A stretch of DNA of 64,000 nt from Phoronis australis (taxonomy: Eukaryota > Phoronida > Phoronidae): assembly GCA_002633005.1 (NCBI GenBank), contig NMRA01000159.1, positions 404,591 through 468,590 of the forward strand, given 5' to 3'. Below the pieces are notes generated by a model, which was not told where the DNA came from, searched no databases, and saw only the letters and a program-made list of their open reading frames with translations. Positions 57,601-64,000 of the stretch are shown piece after piece (position 1 is the first letter of the stretch; each line of letters starts with the position of its first letter). Both the position numbers and the translations under genes were made by a program.

Positions 57601-58374
57601 CAAAACCACGTTGGTTAAAAATACCACACAACTTTTTTCTCCAAACTTATACCGCTATCTGTGAAGATTGCAAATCTAGAAACAGGCTTACTATCTACAT
57701 CAACAGACATACTATTGATAGAAATGAAAGTCACGTCATGCATTTTATGGTGACCATAGATCAACTTACAAGAAGAAGAAAACCAATTGCCACTGAAAGG
57801 AGTATGAGATATCTTTGAAGCCTTTCCTTTCCCAACACCTGGAAACATTTGTGGTTTGGATGCTGTGAAGGAGCATTACCTACAAACCACAATGCATACA
57901 GTGCCTCCCTCTATCTGCAGAAAGGCTAAATAGGAAGCAGTTGTTTGCAGTTAAATAAGGGGGGTTCACGACGGCAGGAAAATAAATGACTGATCCAGAA
58001 ACATAAGCGTGACCAAACAATTTTGGCCTACCTGGCTTGGAGACCAAAGACCGCGTCCTTGTACGTGTCGAATTGTACTTTGGCTGAAGTCTAGATGGCC
58101 GAGCAGGGTTCCTCTTAATGAACCCCGTCACTGAAGGAATGTTATTATTGTTGGCTTCACCCGTTTTCATGCAGTCCCTCCCAGACAAATCTGGGCAGGT
58201 AACCTTGTAAGGCTCGCTTGGAGGGTCGTGTCCATCGCTTGTGTCAACTAAATCTGAACAGGGTTCAACCTTCACGTGATGTGATAATGTGAGATCGGTG
58301 GCAAGCATAGAGTTCAGGTTACCCTGGAGAGGTAGTGGGTGTTGCGGCTCACCCTTGCAGGGGGAGACGGACAT
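41922..58374 (-). CDS. Pcl: Polycomb-like protein (PRC2 accessory factor)
   Basis: PRC2.1 accessory factor of the PHF1/MTF2/PHF19 family, a nuclear chromatin reader that recruits and stimulates the H3K27 methyltransferase complex. Coding exons (5' to 3'): 58374-58032, 57098-56959, 55555-55480, 53845-53753, 52450-52350, 50596-50566, 50180-50140, 49651-49575, 49033-48981, 47992-47881, 47246-47120, 46596-46532, 44611-44438, 43830-43764, 42617-41922. All phases join, giving 731 residues. Domains: Tudor about 137-187, PHD1 195-244 (C4HC3 complete), PHD2 about 292-342, extended-homology winged helix about 357-445, C-terminal chromo-like SUZ12-binding region about 681-731. The Tudor aromatic cage (W149, Y155, F171, Y177) and the winged-helix KK pair (428-429) are retained. 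Longer than human MTF2, owing to the N-terminal and penultimate regions. Confidence 0.95.
43764..43830 (-). CDS. Pcl: Polycomb-like exon: basic segment
   Basis: 67 bases encoding [20 protein letters not shown] and DL, resembling the K/R-rich segment after the winged helix of MTF2, possibly a nuclear localisation signal. The acceptor GCAAGAG is weak, but it is the one that fits both neighbouring phases; donor TTG|GTACAT. Confidence 0.7.
44438..44611 (-). CDS. Pcl: Polycomb-like exon: CpG-DNA-binding winged helix
   Basis: Encodes [34 protein letters not shown] and a [12 protein letters not shown] stretch. The KK pair sits at the loop that reads unmethylated CpG DNA in MTF2/PHF1. Acceptor TCTGACCAG, donor ACAG|GTGGGT. 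The 5' 40 bases of this exon plus the upstream intron are duplicated at 45114-45475. Confidence 0.92.
44570..44935. repeat. Segment duplicated at 45114 (copy 1)
   Basis: From AACAAGGTACCTCTC through the intron upstream of the winged-helix exon. Matches 45114-45475 with only a few percent difference in direct orientation. This copy belongs to the intact exon. Confidence 0.9.
45113..45113. other. Single-N scaffold join
   Basis: One N at the exact edge of the duplicated segment. Confidence 0.95.
45114..45475. pseudogene. Partial duplicate of a Polycomb-like exon next to a single N
   Basis: Starts immediately after N at 45113. Repeats the first part of the winged-helix exon ([14 protein letters not shown] on the minus strand) and about 300 bases of intron, then stops. 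The exon has no 3' half or donor here. Position at a one-N join and low divergence suggest two haplotypes joined in the assembly rather than a real duplicated exon. Confidence 0.8.
46320..46525. repeat. Degenerate minisatellite, about 55-60-bp unit
   Basis: Repeating CTAGCTGGGTATAAC-like then CAATCAACCCCCCC and CATCACACC-GCC blocks, about four imperfect copies, in a Polycomb-like intron next to the 46532-46596 exon. Confidence 0.7.
46532..46596 (-). CDS. Pcl: Polycomb-like exon: extended-homology domain, linker helix
   Basis: Encodes [20 protein letters not shown] and K, joining a split Arg codon. Acceptor CTTCCAG, donor CG|GTATGT. Confidence 0.88.
47120..47246 (-). CDS. Pcl: Polycomb-like exon: extended-homology domain, first part
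   Basis: Encodes (W)[19 protein letters not shown], then a WVEQAWDRL segment. Matches the W-V-D-x-x-x-L-A-L-Y-N-L start of the winged-helix region. Acceptor TGCACCAG, donor GGG|GTAGGT. Confidence 0.92.
47881..47992 (-). CDS. Pcl: Polycomb-like exon: PHD2, last part
   Basis: Encodes [34 protein letters not shown] and MK. The last zinc ligands are CSAC. Acceptor TTTGCAG, donor ATG|GTGAGT; the Trp codon is split. Confidence 0.93.
48594..48880. repeat. 26-bp minisatellite
   Basis: About 11 copies of a 26-bp unit CAAGCACATTCACCATAATG-AATYCA with few changes, in a Polycomb-like intron about 100 bases from the PHD2 exon. Confidence 0.95.
48981..49033 (-). CDS. Pcl: Polycomb-like exon: PHD2, middle part
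   Basis: Encodes [17 protein letters not shown], zinc-ligand core of PHD2. Acceptor ATCTTAG, donor GAAG|GTAAGA. Confidence 0.93.
49575..49651 (-). CDS. Pcl: Polycomb-like exon: PHD2, first part
   Basis: Encodes [16 protein letters not shown] then CYCYCGGPG. The C-Y-C-Y-C-G-G-P-G signature is diagnostic of Polycomb-like proteins. Acceptor CTTTCAG, donor GGCGA|GTGAGT. Confidence 0.93.
50140..50180 (-). CDS. Pcl: Polycomb-like exon: 41-nt linker
   Basis: Encodes (A)[13 protein letters not shown], matching the conserved A-L-Q-x-x-K-x-x-L-x-Y segment before PHD2. Acceptor TTATTTCAG, donor GAT|GTAAGT. Confidence 0.9.
50566..50596 (-). CDS. Pcl: Polycomb-like exon: 31-nt inter-PHD linker
   Basis: Encodes [10 protein letters not shown], the conserved K-G-G-A-x-K-x-G linker after PHD1 in this family. 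Acceptor TTTCTGCAG, donor GAGG|GTAATA. Too short for ordinary ORF detection. Confidence 0.9.
51966..52031 (+). repeat. tRNA-like sequence (pseudogene or SINE head)
   Basis: A-box-like TGGCTCAATGG and perfect B-box GGTTCGAATCC, with a closed T arm (CCAGG/CCTGG) and a CTCCC/GGGAG stem between. The acceptor stem does not pair, so a working tRNA is unlikely. Confidence 0.45.
52350..52450 (-). CDS. Pcl: Polycomb-like exon: PHD1, second half
   Basis: Encodes [14 protein letters not shown]...[15 protein letters not shown]. His220, Cys223, Cys241 and Cys244 complete the C4HC3 set. Acceptor TGTTTACAG, donor CCGA|GTAAGC. Confidence 0.93.
53169..53518. mobile_element. MITE with CAGGGCTTGGAA ends
   Basis: Perfect 12-bp inverted ends CAGGGCTTGGAA and TTCCAAGCCCTG, with GCGGAAAT/ATTTCCGC segments just inside. 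The 350-bp interior is CpG-rich and its frame has no known domain. hAT-like termini. Contains the single N at 53259. Confidence 0.75.
53753..53845 (-). CDS. Pcl: Polycomb-like exon: PHD1, first half
   Basis: Encodes [14 protein letters not shown] and [11 protein letters not shown], the first four zinc-binding cysteines (195, 198, 212, 215). Acceptor TTTGCAG, donor GTAG|GTCAGT; the split Gly codon joins CGVGYHQ. Confidence 0.93.
   Translation of the reverse strand: MRRMAKSSVPHVPRRGLRHPTRLYCVITVA
55480..55555 (-). CDS. Pcl: Polycomb-like exon: Tudor domain, second half
   Basis: Encodes [20 protein letters not shown] then KDIQK. F171 and Y177 supply the other cage aromatics. Acceptor CTTCTAG, donor AAAG|GTAAAC, leaves in phase 1. 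Confidence 0.92.
56258..56278. repeat. TTTA microsatellite
   Basis: About five TTTA units in an intron of the Polycomb-like gene. A similar run lies at 17829-17851. Confidence 0.85.
56959..57098 (-). CDS. Pcl: Polycomb-like exon: Tudor domain, first half
   Basis: Encodes [20 protein letters not shown] and GHVLK. The W in ARWNDG and the Y in LLYLG are two aromatic-cage positions for H3K36me3 in PHF1/MTF2/PHF19. Acceptor TTTAACAG, donor AAG|GTAGTT. Confidence 0.93.
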
Positions 58375-58387
58375 ACTGAGTCTTGTT
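58032..58387 (-). CDS. Pcl: Polycomb-like exon: start codon and N-terminal region
   Basis: Acceptor TTTTGGCAG at 58388; ATG at 58374 ([16 protein letters not shown]) after 13 untranslated bases; donor CCAG|GTAGGC at 58032. About 114 residues of low-complexity N-terminus with an Arg/Ser-rich end ([14 protein letters not shown]) and no folded domain. The reading frame is closed a short way upstream inside the intron, so this ATG is the likely start. Confidence 0.75.
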
Positions 58388-59602
58388 CTGCCAAAAGAAC
58401 ATACAAAATAAATTGAATGATGGGTATCACAGAACAAGTTCATTTTTATTTTAATGATAGACTCGATCGTTCGTTCTGTAACCATTACGAAACTTCTGGA
58501 AAAAAAAACAATGTTTACAATGTTGGCACAAAATCTCAAAAAAATCGTATGTGCACCACTGAGTGTTTACTGTCGACAACCCTCAAGTTCATTCAAAAAT
58601 GTGTGCCATAAATCTAAAAGTCTACATCAGTGCATTTAGGCCTAATCATTTCCCTTACACAAGCAGGGGTGCAGACAATTTAAATCTGATTTCAACGCAA
58701 CGAGGTTTGTTTAAACATGGTTTGTTTCAATGTGATTTGTTTCAAGTCAAGCCAAAAGTACCGTCTTAACATGAGATGCCTGATCAGACATATTTGTGCG
58801 ACCAAAAACTCTTGGAGACCAACGACTTTAAATTAGTGACTTCAGATTTAACTGAGCTAGCCAGTTGAAACTTTAGTGTTTCTTGGGCACTTTTATTAAA
58901 TTTTGTAGCTTTCAGTATGTTTCCTAAAGATGAAAACTTCTGTCTCCAACAAGAGGAGGCAAACCAGCATTTCAGTGCAAGCAGTCCTATTTCTGAAAAT
59001 GGAAGCCCCAGGCATTGATGACAGAACCTGAGTTTCGTCCACTGAATAATAGCCAATCCAATAGATGTATTTCAATTTCAATGACATCTGAATTATTCTG
59101 ACAGTTAAAATACAGGAACAATGCTTCCAGGAGCAATAGTATAGTATAGTAGCACCGTGTGAGTGTTGGAACACCGACAGGTCAGAGGCAGTAGTTTGAG
59201 AATCTGGGCCAGCATGGTCACTAACATTCAAAGAAATTATCACGATGCGTCTACTCTAGGATCGAAATCTTGGGACTTCTTGGTGAGTGTTGATGCGTAC
59301 TAATACGTGCCCTGCATTTTCTGGGTCTTTTGAGTTTTACTGACCCAAATTTTAAACCACTATTTAGCCGAAAAGAGACTAAATTCGAGAGGGTCCAGTG
59401 GCACTTGACTAGACAAACTCGCCCTCGGCTCAACAAGTCTCCCGATTCAACATCGGTATGGTGATAGTAATCATACTCAATACCACAGAGGATAGCCAAA
59501 CTGATCGATTTAAAAGACGTGGTACATTGAAGAATACAAACGTTTACGTCTAACAATCTTATCAATTCAAACACATATCAACAGGTTTCAAATGGAGCTC
59601 AC

Positions 59603-59665
59603 CGATGAATGAAGCACGGGTCAAACACATGAGAACGTTCGCGCCATCTTGAAGAGTAAAGCGCA
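59603..59665 (-). promoter_or_regulatory. Pcl: Probable 5' UTR exon and start region of the Polycomb-like gene
   Basis: On the minus strand CTTCAAGATGGCGCGAAC leads to donor CATCG|GTGAGC at 59603. AAGATGGCG is a YY1-type core often found at initiator sites. Its ATG would open an eight-codon upstream frame that stops at TGA. The exon would splice to the acceptor at 58388. Upper limit is approximate. Confidence 0.5.
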
Positions 59666-61546
59666 ATAATATGTCAATGAAATTTCTTTGAAATTAATTA
59701 AAAGATACTTTAGAGCTTCACACTTTTGCTGATACTAATTAGATTATAAACAAAAATTGGTCTGCTTTGTTTTATTTCCACAAATATTCTCTTTTTAATG
59801 TTAAGCAGAGGACTTGCTTTTATAGCGAATCAACATGCCGTTGTAGGCTGCAGTTCGAAGGCCACCTGGTGGTCAGGAAAGGAAGGCGTTTTGTTGAGGG
59901 CCCAGGAACCGCGGGTCGAGCACGGAGAGACGCCGTTTAGGGACTCGGGACGGTATTTTCGGAAGAACTACAGGACGTGTCGCCAAGGCAGGTGTCTTTT
60001 CTGACAAAATTCTCTGAGAAAGTTCACGGTCTTTTCCGACAAAACCCCTTCAAAAAGGGTTTTGTTTGACTAGTCGCTTCAGATGAAACTCGGCAAAAGG
60101 AATTTTCACTACTGCAGCCGCGGGCACCGACACGAGGTTTTTTCCAACAACATAAACATACAGAAAAATTGTTAATAGTATCTATATTTTAACTTTTTTG
60201 CATAGGTCATCTTTGGCATATGTCTTTGTATTCGGCCTGTACATACGTACGTCAGGTCCCCACAGCTCTACTGAATTTTTTGAAAAGAATCTGTATAACT
60301 TTTTTTGTACGTCGGTATACAAGGTTTATTGAGTCAAATCCGAACAAAATACAAACATTCCGTATCATGATTATTGGGTTAAAATTCACTTTCCAAGAAC
60401 TCTCACGAAACAATTGTTTTAGTTTTTATTGACGCGACGCCATCTCTAAGCGGCATAATTGTTTTACTTCGCTTTGGCGAATGTTTAATGATGACGTATT
60501 TGCCATTATTATAGCGCGGTTTAGACCTATAAATTGGAATAGAATTTATGCACGGTCACATTACATTTTCGAAAATTTTAACGGACTTTGATTTTTTACG
60601 TTTCAGATAACCACGGGGGGTAATTTAGCATACTATTTTTTTAAAGAAATAAATGTTTGGATTAATTGGTGTAGTCCGAGAACGATTTCACCCATTGCAT
60701 GCTCCCGGAGTGTTCAAAAGAACTGGGATTAATCATGTCCATAGCCGGGTAACAATATTCGAAGTGCTCAGTAACTTACAGAGGTACATAAATCTGGCTT
60801 AATTATAATCAGTGTTTTTAATTTTGGCAGTTTAACTTTATATGACTGAGTGCACACCGTAAAAATACCAGCTTAGGTCTTAGAGATTCCTTGTGCCTGG
60901 TCTTTTAGACGCGGGTCGTAATTGTAAAGAATGTAATTGACGAAACACAGTAAATAAGCTCATCAACGCCTTGAAACGGCTGAATTTTATCCTTGGCCAA
61001 ATGGGTGAACGTTACCCACGTAAATTACTCGTCAATTACTTCTTGTTAAGGACATAAATTAAATTATTAACGGCGTAAATAAATTATTTGTCGCGTAAAT
61101 AAATTTTCAATGGAGTAAAGTAATTATTTGTGGCGTAAAGTAACGTTTAAAGTCGTAAAATAATTATTTGCCTGCGTACTAAGTTCACACATGCCCCGAT
61201 CTTGGATTCCGGCCGAGTTCACGCACAGTAGGGTAACCAGGTACTTCACCGCCGGAGTGCGCTACTGCATGGGTGTGTGTTTCATTTACTTCGTTTTCAA
61301 TAATGCTTTAAATAAATTTTTACGCCAAAAATTACGAATAATCTATGTCTTCATTTAGTATATGTGTACACAAGCGTCCTGAAGTTAAATTTTAGTGAAT
61401 GAAACAGACCCTGGAAGAAGAGTTCGTAACTAGAGCGAGTGATCTGACAGCCGAATTTCCGGTTGTGATTCCACCTTCCCATTCATTCGTCAACAGTGTT
61501 CAAGGGCGGCTAGTCATCTCCACTGATTATCGCTCTTGGGCAAATT
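59666..61546. other. Divergent intergenic region
   Basis: Lies between the Polycomb-like start region (minus) and the SCY1-like first exon (plus). No gene recognised. 61070-61180 has about four degenerate GGCGTAAATAAATTATTTG-like units. Open frames at 59798-60004 and 60220-60432 lack known domains. Confidence 0.5.
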
Positions 61547-61744
61547 ATGGGCAATGGGAGTAGTGTATTAGATGATTTCATACTAGGAGAGTCTGTACAA
61601 GAATCTGTGGGATGCGGGTGGACGCTTCATCCGGCGACAAGAAAAGAAGATGGAAGCAAAGTGTCGGTGTTTATTTACAAATTGTCACGTGTCCAAGACA
61701 GGCAACATGATGGAAAAGAAACATTCATGAAAAATAGCAGTTTG
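61547..61744 (+). CDS. SCY1-like pseudokinase, first coding exon (SCYL3-like)
   Basis: ATG at 61547 opens MGNGSSVLDDFILGE, then GWTLHPATRKEDGSKVSVFI and YKL. The M-G-x-x-x-S start is an N-myristoylation pattern. The spacing to L-x-x-[FY]-x-L-x-E, H-P-A and VSVFxYK matches the N-terminal lobe of SCYL3 (PACE-1), a catalytically dead SCY1-family kinase that associates with Golgi and the cell edge. In this family the VFVYK motif replaces the VAIK strand. Donor TTG|GTACGA would end the exon at 61744, just before the expected LRHP motif. Later exons lie outside the window, so domain completeness is unknown. Confidence 0.6.
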
Positions 61745-62912
61745 GTACGAATCTACGGTAGATAAGTAGTATATTGGTGTCTATTTTACTGTGGCAGTTA
61801 CTAAGTTAAACCAATATTCCACTGGGAATCTAACCTTGGGATGGACAAGTTCACTGAAAGAGGAAGTAACTGTTACTAGTGGTAGTGTCAGGTTGCAACT
61901 GCTCTTGCGGCCCGCCTCTGTACTTGCGGCAGACGGGAAGCGCAGGGTCATGGTGCAGTCCAGTTACCCCCAGGTTCAGTTGACAGAGCACCTTTGTTCC
62001 GCTGATGGAAAGTGTGTAGGAGATCATGAGGTGACCGGGTGTTGCATGACAATCAGGAAATTTCGGCGGGTTTCCCTTAAGAAGCGAAATGTGTCGATTA
62101 CAACAACACAGCAACAATTTTAGAATGCCCGTTTGCGCATTACCCTCTGTCGTGCCACTGTTGGCGAAGGGCGTGGCCTGGCGCATGACACTTTCAAGAA
62201 GCAGCATAGGTGGAATTTGTGATAATTGTCTCCCTTGGACTTTTTGTTCATCAACAGGCATGATTTCGTGCAACTTCCTCCAAATGGCACCCGGTGAAGG
62301 AAACTCATTGCAACAGATTTTCATGGATATGTTCAAATTATTTTTACTAAATTGTTGCCAAAGTCATGGTACGTGTTATAACTCAATGCATACATGTGCA
62401 GGTCTAATTCGATGTCATTCGCTGTATTTTTAAATGAGTTCTTTATGGCTAATATCACATCTGTACACCTGTAGCGTACATGGCGATGTAAATCCCTTCA
62501 AGACTGACTGAAGACAATTTAGTGAAACATATTTTGCTGCAAATAATGAAATTCTGTTGACTTTAACTTGAGCTTCCCTCGCCAGCTGCCATTTTGAGGT
62601 AGTTACAGTATATTCCCCAGCCCTAACTCATGTGACGTCACTGATTACCGCGTGCGCTGATAAAAGTGACCAAAAAGTGGAGTTGGAATTCTTCGCCAGA
62701 ATTGTACTACTATCGTACGTAGCCATGGAATTGCTACATGTGTTAACTTCACTGTCATATATTTCACACTGCCTGGGTATAGTACTGCTCATTACCACGT
62801 TGTGAAACTTACATCAACAGGCGTAGGCAACGACCGGACGAGGTGCATGCAAAACCTGAGAGTCAACCGACACTCACCTTCCCTGTTATAGCAGTATAAG
62901 TGAATAACTATC

Positions 62913-62944
<32 letters not shown>

Positions 62945-64000
62945 GGCATCAGGGCTCGACGTTATCAAAATTGCCAGGTAGCATTTTGCGACCTAGCCAA
63001 AATCATACATTTTCAAAATCCAGCTCGCTTTCATAAATGCCAGGTCGCAAAATTTTCCGCAATTTTTACACGCCAAAATTGATTTTTTTAGATCATTGAG
63101 AAAATGTTTAGATTATGATCTTCCCTGCAGTGTTATATACTCATAAATTTCAAGTCGCAAAGTTGAGTTCTTACATACAGGTACGGAGTTACTGTTCTTC
63201 ATGACCGCCATTGAAATGCTGTAGAGCACAAGGCTAGTTGCCGACGTGAAAATTGAATGGTGCTCACTAACCGACTCGCGCATTCGAGTAGTTAAGTTAG
63301 CAATGTGAAAAGGGAGATAATACTCGTTGAAAAAGTATCCGGTTGGTCTGACCTGCTACAAGGCTAATATCAAAGTCCTTAAATATCCTGTATTTTTATG
63401 CGCTCTCATATTTATATGTGGACGCATTATGCCGTCATCTCCATTCGATGTCCGCTGATTTCTTTGCACAAGTGTTACTTCCGTGGATGGGACAGCAAGA
63501 GCGAACTTTCGGACGGATCCGACTACCGGTGTGTCCCCTAGTGGCAATTTTAGTTTTTTACGTTTACCTCTGTTTCTCCAAAAATCTTGAACAGATTTTC
63601 ATGAAATTTGGTATGTAGGCACCTATTAGCGAGTTGATGCTATCATCCCGTTTTTGGATGGATTTGAAGTAGTTTGCGCCAACTAGTGGCCATTTTTGCT
63701 GTTTTCGAGTCTGTTTTTTGTGTCCACCCCTCTGTCAACCAAACTGCTCAAAAGATGATTGTGAAATTGTCATGTATATTCTTACTATATAAATGGGACA
63801 GCTGATGATGATTTTCCAACAACTTCGACTACTGTGACGCCTCCTAGTGGCAGTTTTGTGTGCAGAAATTTCTGCGCAGGATTCAACAGAGAACTGAAAT
63901 GCAATGACAAATATCAATTTGTAAGCCAAAATAATCGAAATCCAGTTGCAGAAAAAATCTGCAACTTTTCAGGCACAAAAAGGGAATGAGTGGAAATTCC
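61745..64000. other. Probable intron 1 of the SCY1-like gene
   Basis: No exon recognised. Contains a TAA microsatellite (62914-62942), a repeat beginning CAGGGCTCGACG at 62947 with internal GCCAGGTCGCAAAAT units, and degenerate repeats around 63527-63860 (CCTAGTGGCA-TTTT twice). Open frames on both strands at 61791-62336 overlap and show no known domain. Confidence 0.5.
62914..62942. repeat. TAA microsatellite
   Basis: Nine or ten uninterrupted TAA units. Confidence 0.95.

Noticed and set aside
61851-62336. 161-codon minus-strand frame overlapping plus frames
   Set aside because: No known domain; overlapping frames on both strands look like chance or repeat sequence.

Overview
This is eukaryotic (metazoan) genomic DNA: long introns with GT-AG borders, dispersed transposon remnants, AATAAA signals and assembly gaps. 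The two best-recognised genes are a VWDE-type extracellular protein and a Polycomb-like (MTF2/PHF1/PHF19 family) chromatin protein. These genes, the AT-rich introns and many copies of the palindrome TACATGTA suggest a marine invertebrate, with amphioxus or another invertebrate deuterostome the first guess and a lophotrochozoan possible. The window alone does not settle the species. All exons were assembled by hand from splice signals, reading phase and family resemblance, with no transcript evidence.

Layout. (1) About 2.55-19.7 kb, plus strand: 3' part of a von Willebrand factor D and EGF domain (VWDE) orthologue. Fifteen exons, plus one proposed 10-nt microexon, splice in a continuous frame of 938 residues to a stop at 19548. 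The order is Ig-like/VWDE N-terminal region, VWD domain, Cys-rich linker with a basic site, EGF-like domain, a cysteine-bearing beta-rich module, and a chitin-binding type-2-like C-terminus. An antisense I-group LINE (12314-14682) with an intact RT-RNase H frame and a 9-bp target duplication sits in one intron. (2) About 21.4-37.2 kb, plus strand: an unrecognised secreted, mucin-like protein gene with a signal-peptide exon, two beta-rich exons, a Thr/Pro 12-residue repeat exon that runs into a 904-bp gap, and a short Arg-rich last exon. (3) About 59.7-41.9 kb, minus strand: a complete Polycomb-like gene of 15 coding exons (731 residues) plus a probable 5' UTR exon, with Tudor, PHD1, PHD2, extended-homology winged helix and C-terminal chromo-like domain. 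(4) 61547-61744, plus strand: first coding exon of a SCY1-like pseudokinase, closest to SCYL3, divergent from the Polycomb-like gene; the rest lies beyond the window.

The space between and inside genes holds several families of terminal-inverted-repeat elements, a decayed zf-RVT LINE tail, tRNA-like sequences and minisatellites. Two single-N joins occur, one flanked by a near-identical duplicate of part of a Polycomb-like exon that is probably an assembly artefact. No CRISPR array, rRNA, bacterial operon or clear foreign gene cluster was seen. The genes are not obviously functionally linked. The most unusual items are the chitin-binding-like tail on a VWDE protein, the candidate microexon, and the mucin-like gene whose repeat array is lost in the gap.
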